Below, piece by piece: positions 16,591 to 23,281 of a stretch of DNA of 41,622 bases. Numbering within the stretch: the stretch's first letter is position 1; each line of letters opens with the position of its first letter. The DNA is taken from contig NZ_JAKOOW010000026.1 of assembly GCF_022288825.1 (NCBI RefSeq), positions 115,837 to 157,458 of the forward strand, given 5' to 3'. The DNA is from Kingella pumchi (GTDB taxonomy: Bacteria > Pseudomonadota > Gammaproteobacteria > Burkholderiales > Neisseriaceae). The translations under genes and the position numbers were made by a program. The notes under the pieces are model-generated. The model made no database searches, was not told the origin of the DNA, and saw only the letters and a program-made list of their open reading frames with translations.

Positions 16591-17208
16591 TTATTCTTCC
16601 GCCCACGGATCGGCTTTGCGGCGGCGTTTGAGCAGGATGCGCACGGCGCCGTCGTTGCCCGGGCGCGGTTCGGCGTAGGCCAGCACTTCGGGGTGGCGCA
16701 TCAGCCAGGTGCGTACCAGCGTTTTGAGTACCGGCACATAGCCGCGCGAGCCGAGCCCGCTGCCGTGGATGACTTCGCCGCACACGCCGCGCGCCTGCAC
16801 AAAGGCGATAAATTCGCTGAGCACCTGCTGCGCTTCGTCCTGGGTGTAGCCGTGCAGATCAACGTCGGCCACCACCGGCCAATGGCCGGACTGCAGGCGC
16901 TCGATGTCGCGGCTGCCCTGGCCGTTTTTGCTGAACACCGGCGGCACGTCTTCATTCAGGCTGCTGCCGACGTAAAATACGTCGCTTTCTTCCAGCTCCG
17001 GCCGCTCGCGGCGCGGTTTGATGGCTTTGGGCGGCGCGGTTTGGACGCGGCGGCCGCTGCTTTTAAGCGGGGTTACGCCGGCCATCTCGCTGGCAAAATC
17101 AACTTCTTCGGCACGGCGGCGCGCAGCTTCGCGTTCGCGCTCCTGGCGCGCTTGCGCTTCCTGCTGCGCCTGCCGGTGCAGGTTTTTCAGGCTGTCGTGG
17201 AAACTCAT
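16591..17208 (-). CDS. Smr-domain protein
   Basis: The 205-residue protein has a charged, helical N-terminus (about residues 1-45, rich in E, R, A, Q; coiled-coil-like) and a C-terminal Smr domain: VVADVDLHGYTQDEAQQVLS (LDLHG-type motif near residue 117), VIHGSGLGSRG and a closing GAVRILLKRR. Smr domains are nucleases acting on DNA or RNA; the stand-alone SmrB cuts mRNA at collided ribosomes. The HGSG/DLHG residues are present, so activity is plausible. GGAG precedes the ATG at 17208. It sits 26 bp downstream of trmA. Confidence 0.88.
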   Translation of the reverse strand: MSFHDSLKNLHRQAQQEAQARQEREREAARRRAEEVDFASEMAGVTPLKSSGRRVQTAPPKAIKPRRERPELEESDVFYVGSSLNEDVPPVFSKNGQGSRDIERLQSGHWPVVADVDLHGYTQDEAQQVLSEFIAFVQARGVCGEVIHGSGLGSRGYVPVLKTLVRTWLMRHPEVLAYAEPRPGNDGAVRILLKRRRKADPWAEE

Positions 17209-17234
17209 GGCTGCTCCGGTTGCGGCAAAGGTTT

Positions 17235-18329
17235 TCAGGCTGCTTTTTTCACCAGCAGCACGCCGCTTTCAATGTGCGGGGTAAACGGAAACTGGTCGAA
17301 AAGGGCGGCGGCGGCGATGCTGTGGCTGGCGCTCAGGCGCTCGAGATTGGCGCGCAGGGTTTCGGGATTGCAGGAAACATAAATCACGCGCTCAAACTGC
17401 GCCGCCAGCGCCAGCGTGGCTTCGTCCAAGCCGGCGCGTGGCGGATCGACAAACAGGGTGGAAAAGCGGTAATCGGCCAAGTCGATGCCTTTTTCCGCCA
17501 GCCGACGGAACCGGCGGCTGCCGGCAAAGGCTTCGGCAAACTCTTCGGCCGACAGGCGGGCAACGGCGATGTTGTCGGCACCGTTGGCTTCGATATTCCA
17601 TTGCGCCGCCGCCACCGAGGTTTTCGACAGTTCGGTGGCCAGCGCGCGGCGGAAATAGCGCGCCAGCGGCAGGGTGAAATTGCCGTTGCCGCAGTATAGT
17701 TCGAGCAGATCGCCATCCGCGCCCTGTGCTTGGCTGCAGGCCCAGGCGAGCATTTTTTCGCACACGCGGGCGTTGGGCTGGGTAAACGTGCCTTCGTATT
17801 GGCGGTAGCGGAACTCGCTGCCCATCACGTCCAGTTTTTCGGTAACAAAGTCTTGCGACAGCACGATTTTCTGCCCGCGGCTGCGCCCGATGAGAAATAC
17901 GCCCAGTTCGCGCTGCAAATCTTCGGCGGCGCGGCGCCATTCATCGTCGAGCTTTTTGTGGTAAATCAGCGTGAGCAGCACTTCGCCGGTGGAGGCGGAC
18001 AGAAATTCGCACTGATAAAGGCGGTTTTTCAGCACCGGTACGGCAGAAACCGCCGCCAGCAGCCGCGGCATCAGCGCGTTGATCGCCAGCGAAGCGGCTT
18101 CAAACTGCTCGATCAGCAGCAGCGACTCGCGCCCGCCCTTGCCGCCGGGGCGGAACATAGCATAATGCAGCTTTTCGCCTTCGTGCCAGATGCGAAATTC
18201 CGCCCGCATCCGGTAATGGGCGGCGGGCGAGGCGAACACTTCAAGCGGTGGCGCACCCAAAGACGAGAGCAGCGCGGTCAGGCGCGCGGTTTTTTCGGCA
18301 AGCTGGGCGGCGTAATCGGGAGCGGACAT
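17235..18329 (-). CDS. trmA: tRNA (uracil-5-)-methyltransferase
   Basis: The 364-residue enzyme makes the T-loop m5U54 of tRNA using SAM. Visible motifs are the SAM site LLELYCGNGNFTLPLAR, the FVDPPRAGLDE motif, and VIYVSCNPETLRANL with the catalytic Cys. Length matches E. coli TrmA (366). The frame is open for 39 more codons upstream, but that extension crosses uptake sequences; ATG at 18329 (MSAPDYAAQLAEKTARL) fits the family. The gene ends KKAA plus TGA, where GCAGCCTGAAA of an uptake sequence supplies the last two codons and stop. Confidence 0.95.
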   Translation of the reverse strand: MSAPDYAAQLAEKTARLTALLSSLGAPPLEVFASPAAHYRMRAEFRIWHEGEKLHYAMFRPGGKGGRESLLLIEQFEAASLAINALMPRLLAAVSAVPVLKNRLYQCEFLSASTGEVLLTLIYHKKLDDEWRRAAEDLQRELGVFLIGRSRGQKIVLSQDFVTEKLDVMGSEFRYRQYEGTFTQPNARVCEKMLAWACSQAQGADGDLLELYCGNGNFTLPLARYFRRALATELSKTSVAAAQWNIEANGADNIAVARLSAEEFAEAFAGSRRFRRLAEKGIDLADYRFSTLFVDPPRAGLDEATLALAAQFERVIYVSCNPETLRANLERLSASHSIAAAALFDQFPFTPHIESGVLLVKKAA

Positions 18330-18523
18330 GGCGGGCAGACTGGGGGAAAAGACGCGCATTATATAGGAAGCGGCCGGCGGCGGGGCAGCGGCAAAGGCAG
18401 CCTGAAAAGGCGGTTGGCTATGCGGCTGTGTTGTTGGACTTGGCAAATATCGCGTTGTTGCCGGTGTTGGTTTGCCGCGCAGCCTGTCTGCGGCGGCAGG
18501 CGCTTAAGCGTTTTGCCGCGCGC

Positions 18524-18556
18524 AAAAAAGGCTGCCCGCAGGCAGCCTGAAAAAAC
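18524..18556 (-). terminator. Intrinsic terminator of icd
   Basis: On the minus strand GGCTGCC, loop TGCG, GGCAGCC is followed by a run of six T. It begins 10 bp after the icd stop. One arm is an uptake sequence, so DUS and terminator are combined. Confidence 0.8.
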
Positions 18557-18565
18557 CCGTGGCGT

Positions 18566-19804
18566 TTACATGCGCTCGATCATCGCTTTGCCGAAGGCCG
18601 AGCAGGAGATTTCGTTGGCACCGTCCATCAGGCGGGCGAAATCGTAGGTAACCTGTTTGTCGCCGATGGCTTTTTCCATCGCACTAATCACGAGGTCGGC
18701 GGCTTCTTTCCAGCCCAGGTGGCGTAGCATCATTTCGGCGGACAGAATCAGCGAACCGGGATTGACTTTGTCTTGTCCGGCGTATTTGGGCGCGGTGCCG
18801 TGGGTGGCTTCGAAGATGGCGTATTGATCGGAGATGTTCGCGCCGGGAGCGATGCCGATGCCGCCGACTTGCGCGGCCAGTGCGTCGGAGATGTAGTCGC
18901 CGTTGAGGTTCAAAGTTGCGATGACGCTGTATTCGGCGGGGCGCAGCAGGATTTGCTGCAGGAAGGCGTCGGCAATGGCGTCTTTGATGATGATTTCTTT
19001 GCCGGTTTTCGGGTTTTTAAACGAGCACCACGGGCCGCCGTCGATGGGCTGCGCGCCGAATTCTTTTTGTGCCAGCTCATAGCCCCAGTCGCGGAAGCCG
19101 CCCTCGGTGAATTTCATAATGTTGCCTTTGTGCACGAGGGTAACGCTGGGTTTGTCATTGTCGATGGCGTATTGGATGGCGGCGCGCACCAAGCGCTGCG
19201 TGCCTTGTTTGGAAACGGGTTTGATGCCGATGCCGGAGGTTTCGGGGAAACGGATTTTGTTCACGCCCATTTCGTTTTGCAGGAAGGAAACGACTTTTTT
19301 GCATTTGTCGCTTTCGGCTTCCCATTCGATGCCGGCGTAGATGTCTTCGGTGTTTTCACGGAAGATGACCATGTCGGTTTTGCTCGGGTCTTTCAGCGGC
19401 GAGGGCACGCCGTTGAAATAGCGCACGGGGCGCACGCATTGGTAGAGGTCGAGCTCTTGGCGCAGGGCGACGTTGAGCGAGCGGATGCCGCCGCCGACGG
19501 GGGTGGTCATCGGGCCTTTGATGGATACGGCGTATTCTTTCAGGGCTTCGAGGGTTTCTTCGGGCAGCCAGACGTTGTCGCCGTAGATTTTGGTGGCTTT
19601 TTCGCCGGCGTAGACTTCCATCCAGTGGATTTTTTTCTCGCCGCCGTAGGCTTTGGCCACCGCCGCGTCGATCACGTCTTTCATTACCGGCGTGATGTCC
19701 GCACCGATGCCATCGCCCTCGATAAAGGGAATAATCGGATTGTTCGGCACGGCCTGGCCGGCAACGATTTTGGCACCTGCAGCGGGGATTTTGATATGGG
19801 TCAT
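18566..19804 (-). CDS. icd: NADP-dependent isocitrate dehydrogenase
   Basis: The 412-residue TCA-cycle enzyme oxidises isocitrate to 2-oxoglutarate. It is the homodimeric E. coli-like type: IPFIEGDGIGADITP, the substrate site SLNVALRQELDLYQCVRPVR (the Ser of this motif is the AceK phosphorylation site in E. coli), FRENTEDIYAGIEWE, and the cofactor region ATHGTAPKYAGQDKVNPGS with YD further on, favouring NADP. GGAGACCCGTAA precedes the ATG at 19804. No aceK is seen nearby. Confidence 0.97.
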   Translation of the reverse strand: MTHIKIPAAGAKIVAGQAVPNNPIIPFIEGDGIGADITPVMKDVIDAAVAKAYGGEKKIHWMEVYAGEKATKIYGDNVWLPEETLEALKEYAVSIKGPMTTPVGGGIRSLNVALRQELDLYQCVRPVRYFNGVPSPLKDPSKTDMVIFRENTEDIYAGIEWEAESDKCKKVVSFLQNEMGVNKIRFPETSGIGIKPVSKQGTQRLVRAAIQYAIDNDKPSVTLVHKGNIMKFTEGGFRDWGYELAQKEFGAQPIDGGPWCSFKNPKTGKEIIIKDAIADAFLQQILLRPAEYSVIATLNLNGDYISDALAAQVGGIGIAPGANISDQYAIFEATHGTAPKYAGQDKVNPGSLILSAEMMLRHLGWKEAADLVISAMEKAIGDKQVTYDFARLMDGANEISCSAFGKAMIERM

Positions 19805-20245
19805 TTACGGGTCTCCTAAACAAACAATATTTTTCTGATGTTCGCCGGCGGCGTTTCAGGCTGCCTGAACAACGTGTGTGAACGGGTTGAAGCGGCCGGT
19901 GGCGCGTTTCAGCGACGCGCGATTATGCTTGAATCCGCGCTTTTTTGCCAGCCCCAAGCGCGCCAGATGCCGTGAGATTTTCCGATCGGTATGCCGCCGC
20001 CCGGATAAAAACGGCGGCGCCTTTTTGCCCGAAAGCAGCCTGAAAACCGCCTATTCGGTTTTCAGGCTGCCTGCAAAGGACAAAATATTACGCGTGCCGC
20101 AACGGATTGCGCCGATTTTGCGGTATGAGTCGCAATTTCATTGGGAGCGGCGGCAAAATTGGGTATGATGCCCGCGTGCCGTCTTTTTCAGGCAGCCTGA
20201 AACGGCATCGTTTTTTACCCGGACTCACTCAAAGGAACGTTCAAT
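19805..20245. other. Intergenic stretch between icd and the 188-residue gene
   Basis: The 441 bp between two divergent genes hold three uptake-sequence sites: a palindrome-like copy at 19855-19869, an inverted pair at 20035-20074 able to form a hairpin, and a palindrome at 20186-20202 in the leader of the next gene. A promoter for the plus-strand gene is visible at 20141-20169. A 96-codon open frame (19878-20168) has DUS-derived residues and no homology that I recognise; I regard it as non-coding. Confidence 0.6.
20141..20169 (+). promoter_or_regulatory. Sigma-70-type promoter of the acidic unknown protein
   Basis: TTGGGA (20141-20146) and TATGAT (20164-20169) are separated by 17 bases. The predicted start is near 20176, leaving a leader of about 70 bases that contains a palindromic uptake sequence. 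Confidence 0.5.
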
Positions 20246-20812
20246 ATGTCTGTTATCGATGTGATTAAAAAATTGTTGGGCTTGGCCGGCGTGGACGAGG
20301 CCACGACAACGGCGATTGGCGGTGCGGCGCAAATGGCGGCGGGCATGGCGCAGTCTTCTGCCAATGGCGATGCGATGGATACGATGTTCGCACAGGGCTA
20401 TGTTTACGGCATTGCGCGGCAGGTTAGTGATTTGAATACCGAAGACTTTACCGACGCGCTCAAACGCCGCAGCTTCGACGAAGCCAAGATGCGGCTGGAA
20501 GGGCTGGAAGAAGACGTGCGGGACTTTGTGGCGGAGATGCGCGAGGAAGAGCCCAACGATTCGGTAAAAGACGATATGGCGCTGGTACAGGCGGCAACGG
20601 CGCATGCCCAGGCGTTTGGAAAGCTCTTGCCCGATTTGGGAAAAATCTTGGAAATGTGCCGCAACCAGCCCGATGAAAACAGCAATACGCCGGAATTGGA
20701 CGCAGCGTTTAAAGCGTTTAACGACCAACATCTGGCGCTGACCGACGAATGGAACAATGCGCTCAATGCGTTTATGGAAAAACACAAAATTCCGGCGCAG
20801 ATGGAAGAATAG
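20246..20812 (+). CDS. Hypothetical acidic soluble protein
   Basis: The 188-residue protein begins MSVIDVIKKLLGLAGVDEAT. It is strongly acidic and predicted mostly helical, with a small Gly/Ala-rich segment (GGAAQMAAGMAQSSANG, residues 25-41) and long charged helices such as EDFTDALKRRSFDEAKMRLE and GLEEDVRDFVAEMREEE. There is no signal peptide or membrane segment. I do not recognise a family or catalytic motif. AAAGGAACG precedes the ATG. It is a single-gene unit with its own promoter and two terminator-like hairpins. Confidence 0.75.
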   Translation: MSVIDVIKKLLGLAGVDEATTTAIGGAAQMAAGMAQSSANGDAMDTMFAQGYVYGIARQVSDLNTEDFTDALKRRSFDEAKMRLEGLEEDVRDFVAEMREEEPNDSVKDDMALVQAATAHAQAFGKLLPDLGKILEMCRNQPDENSNTPELDAAFKAFNDQHLALTDEWNNALNAFMEKHKIPAQMEE

Positions 20813-20831
20813 GCGCAGCAGCCATACATAA

Positions 20832-20916
20832 AAAGCAGCCTGAAAACGGAAAAACCGCTTTCAGGCTGCTTTGGTTTTGCTTCGGGCAGCCTGAAAACCG
20901 ACCGCCAGTTTTCAGG
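20832..20916. terminator. Two tandem DUS-pair hairpins between convergent genes
   Basis: Hairpin one pairs AAAGCAGCCTGAAA with TTTCAGGCTGCTTT (20832-20873). Hairpin two pairs GCAGCCTGAAAAC with GTTTTCAGGCTGC and is followed by TTTTT (20886-20916). They separate the acidic-protein gene (plus) from smpB (minus) and can stop transcription from both sides. Confidence 0.75.
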
Positions 20917-20935
20917 CTGCTTTTTATCCCATCCC

Positions 20936-21382
20936 CTAGCGCGCGTTTTTCATCAGCCGCTGTTTTTCGCGCTTCCAATCGGCTTCTTTGGCCGATTCGC
21001 GTTTGTCGTGCTGTTTCTTACCTTTGGCCAGGCCGATTTCGGCTTTGATGAAACCGCGCTGGTAGTGCAGGTTTAGGGGGACGATGGTGTAACCGGCGCG
21101 CTCGGTTTTGCCGATGAGTTTGTTCATTTCGCGCCGGTTCAGCAGCAGCTTGCGCTGGCGCACCGGATCGGGCTTCACATGGGTGGATGCCTCGGGCAGC
21201 GCGGTAATGTGGCAGCCGACCAGGTAAAAGGCGTCGCGCTTCCAATGGATGTAGCTTTCCTTAAGCTGCACGCGGCCGGCGCGGATGGCTTTGACTTCCC
21301 AGCCTTCCAGCACCAGCCCGGCTTCGATTTGCTCTTCGATAAAGTAGTCGTGAAAGGCTTTGCGGTTGTTGGCAATGCTCAT
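20936..21382 (-). CDS. smpB: SsrA-binding protein
   Basis: The 148-residue protein binds tmRNA and brings it to stalled ribosomes for trans-translation. The OB-fold core is clear: NRKAFHDYFIEEQIEAGLVL, GWEVKAIRAGRVQLKESYI, and NKLIGKTERAGYTIVPLNLH. The basic tail GKKQHDKRESAKEADWKREK, which enters the mRNA channel, is intact. Normal length. The alternative rescue factor arfA, normally under tmRNA control, lies 4 kb away (25209). Confidence 0.97.
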   Translation of the reverse strand: MSIANNRKAFHDYFIEEQIEAGLVLEGWEVKAIRAGRVQLKESYIHWKRDAFYLVGCHITALPEASTHVKPDPVRQRKLLLNRREMNKLIGKTERAGYTIVPLNLHYQRGFIKAEIGLAKGKKQHDKRESAKEADWKREKQRLMKNAR

Positions 21383-21441
21383 GGTGGTTCTCGCGGTAAT
21401 AAAGTGGCGTTTGGCGGCGATTGTATCAGAGCGCTGCTCTT

Positions 21442-22449
21442 TCAGGCTGCCTCGGGCGAGTAGGCTTCCAGTATCAACTCGGGGCGGTTGGCCGAGAGCA
21501 GGCTGCTGTCGGACAGCATCCGCCGCCAGCGGCGGGCATTGGGCAGACCGTGCATCAGTCCTAAATAGTGCTTGGCCATGTGGCGCACGGCGGTGCCGCG
21601 GCCGGCGGCAATCTGCTCGGCCATATAGCGGTAGAGTTTTTCAACCAGCGCGCCCAATTCGGTTTCAGGCTGCTTGGAGCCGTAAAACAGCCGATCCCAC
21701 GCCGCCATTATCATCGGATTGTGATAGGCCTCGCGGCCGACCATCACGCCGTCCACGTATTCCAAATGCGCGGCGGCTTCGCCGTTGGTTTTGATGCCGC
21801 CGTTGATGATGATTTCCAGTGCGGGAAACTCGCGCTTTAAGCGGTAAACGTATTCGTATTTCAAAGGCGGCACTTCGCGGTTTTCCTTGGGCGAAAGGCC
21901 GTCGAGCCAGGCATTGCGTGCGTGGACGATAAAGGTTTTGCAGGCGGTTTTTTCCGCCAGCGTGCCGACAAAATCGGCTACGGTCTGATATTCGGTCTGC
22001 CTATCCACGCCGATGCGGTGCTTGACGGTAACTTCGCATTCGGGCGCGGCATCCTGCATTGCGTTCAGGCAATCGGCCACCAAATCTACTTCGTTCATCA
22101 GGCAGGCGCCGAACGCGCCTTTTTGCACGCGCGGACTGGGGCAGCCGCAGTTGAGGTTGATTTCGTCGTAACCCCAAGCCGCCACCCGCTTGGATGCCGC
22201 CGCCAACAGCGCCGGTTCGCAGCCGCCCAGCTGCAGCGCCACCGGATTTTCACAGTCGTTCTTACGCAAAAAACGCGCCTCGTCGCCATGCACAATCGCG
22301 CCGGCGTGCACCATCTCGCTGTACAGCCAGGCATGGCGGCTGATCTGGCGGGCAAGATAGCGGAAATGGCGGTCTGTCCAGTCGAGCATCGGCGCAACGG
22401 ACATTCTGCGGGCGCGGACGGGGGCGGATAAGCTGTTTTCAGGCTGCAT
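21442..22449 (-). CDS. dusA: tRNA-dihydrouridine(20/20a) synthase
   Basis: The 335-residue flavoenzyme reduces uridine 20/20a in the tRNA D-loop. It shows the FMN barrel start RRMSVAPMLDWTDRHFRYL, ALQLGGCEPALLAAAS, NLNCGCPSPRVQKGAFGACL with the catalytic Cys, TVKHRIGVD, FIVHARNAWLDGLSPKENR and IIINGGIKT. AGGAAAA precedes the ATG at 22449. The first codons (MQPENS) come from an uptake-like ATGCAGCCTGAAAAC, and the last codons and stop (EAA, TGA) come from a complete uptake sequence, so both gene ends are DUS-derived. Confidence 0.95.
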   Translation of the reverse strand: MQPENSLSAPVRARRMSVAPMLDWTDRHFRYLARQISRHAWLYSEMVHAGAIVHGDEARFLRKNDCENPVALQLGGCEPALLAAASKRVAAWGYDEINLNCGCPSPRVQKGAFGACLMNEVDLVADCLNAMQDAAPECEVTVKHRIGVDRQTEYQTVADFVGTLAEKTACKTFIVHARNAWLDGLSPKENREVPPLKYEYVYRLKREFPALEIIINGGIKTNGEAAAHLEYVDGVMVGREAYHNPMIMAAWDRLFYGSKQPETELGALVEKLYRYMAEQIAAGRGTAVRHMAKHYLGLMHGLPNARRWRRMLSDSSLLSANRPELILEAYSPEAA

Positions 22450-22577
22450 CGGATTTTCCTGAGGGATGGCGGATAGCGGGCGGGCGGCGATTGTAGCCGA
22501 ACGGCTGCGGCAAGTAAAAGTAAGCGCGGCGGGCGGTCAGGCAGCCTGAAAACGCCTGATAATAATAAAAGCGATTC

Positions 22578-22606
22578 TTGACTGCAAAAGCGCTTTTGCC
22601 GACAAT
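22578..22606 (+). promoter_or_regulatory. Promoter with a perfect 16-bp palindromic operator in its spacer
   Basis: TTGACT (22578-22583) and GACAAT (22601-22606) are 17 bases apart. The spacer is almost exactly filled by GCAAAAGCGCTTTTGC (22584-22599), a perfect palindrome with a central CpG, the shape of LacI-family operators. It drives the periplasmic cupin gene at 22660. The bound regulator is not in the window. Confidence 0.65.
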
Positions 22607-22659
22607 CGCCGCCGTCTGCCGCGCAGGCGGCGGGTACCGACCAACATCAGGAGAGACTT

Positions 22660-23040
22660 ATGATTGCAAACAAATCTTTTGCCGCGCTGGCTCTGGCCGC
22701 GGCATTTTCTGCGGCCGCCGCCGATTCCGGCACCTTGAGCCGCGCCGATGCCAGCGGCAAGATTTTTTCCGGCGGCAATTATCTGGTGGTGAACAAAACG
22801 CTCGCCAAAGGCAAGGAAATCGGCCGCCACAACCATCCGGGCTACGAAGTGCTGTTTGTGGCGACCAAAGGCAGCTTCGACGTGGTTTTGGACGACGGTG
22901 AAAAACATCTGGTGCGTGACGGCGACACGCTGAAATTCGGCGGCAATGTCTATATCAGCGGCACCGCCCGCGAAAATGCCGCCGCCACGATTATTCTGAT
23001 TAAGGAAGCGGAACAGCCCCAGCCGGCGGAGCAGCAATAG
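22660..23040 (+). CDS. Periplasmic cupin-domain protein
   Basis: The 126-residue protein has a signal peptide (MIANKSFAALALAAAFSAAA, cleavage near residue 20-21) and one small beta-barrel cupin. Metal-site residues are visible in GRHNHPGYEVLFVATKGSFD (His-x-His and Glu), and the second motif is reduced to GDTLKFGGNVYISGTARENA, where the usual His is not obvious. Thus the metal site may be incomplete. Function unknown. CAGGAGAG precedes the ATG, and a promoter with a palindromic operator lies upstream (22578-22606). Confidence 0.8.
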   Translation: MIANKSFAALALAAAFSAAAADSGTLSRADASGKIFSGGNYLVVNKTLAKGKEIGRHNHPGYEVLFVATKGSFDVVLDDGEKHLVRDGDTLKFGGNVYISGTARENAAATIILIKEAEQPQPAEQQ

Positions 23041-23046
23041 CCGTTT

Positions 23047-23281
23047 TGTCCAATTTTTCAGGCTGCTTTGGGTATATCTGCCCGAAGCAGCCTTTTGTTT
23101 TCGCCTTCAGGCAGCCTGAAAAACCGATAGACAGGTCGTTGTCAAGATTCTGTCCAATTCATCAACAAATCTTAAGCCAATCATAAAAAACGATAAAAAT
23201 ATTTGCCATATTGTCCAATTAAATTTACAATCCGCGCCATTCACAACAACGATTGGACAAGGAATACCATGCAGTTGGACA
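23047..23281. repeat. Five TGTCCAA(T) boxes around the leuA promoter
   Basis: TGTCCAATT occurs at 23047-23055, 23151-23159 and 23212-23220. The reverse complement ATTGGACA occurs at 23252-23259 and TTGGACA at 23275-23281 inside the first codons. The pair at 23211-23219 and 23252-23260 forms a perfect 9-base inverted repeat (TTGTCCAAT and ATTGGACAA) with centres 41 bp apart, about four helical turns. I saw no such clustering elsewhere in the window. These look like operators. Confidence 0.7.
23203..23231 (+). promoter_or_regulatory. leuA promoter overlapping an operator box
   Basis: TTGCCA (23203-23208) and TACAAT (23226-23231) are 17 bases apart. The box TTGTCCAAT (23211-23219) lies in the spacer, and ATTGGACAA (23252-23260) lies about 15-23 bases after the expected start near 23238. 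A protein bound to both would block transcription. The leader is only about 31 bases, too short for a leucine attenuator peptide. Confidence 0.7.

Noticed and set aside
19878..20168. 96-codon plus-strand open frame between icd and the acidic-protein gene
   Set aside because: No ribosome-binding site, includes DUS-derived residues (SLK, FRLP), and overlaps the promoter of the next gene.
23232..23268. Leucine-type attenuator leader before leuA
   Set aside because: The leader from the predicted start is only about 31 bases, with no leader peptide or terminator hairpin.
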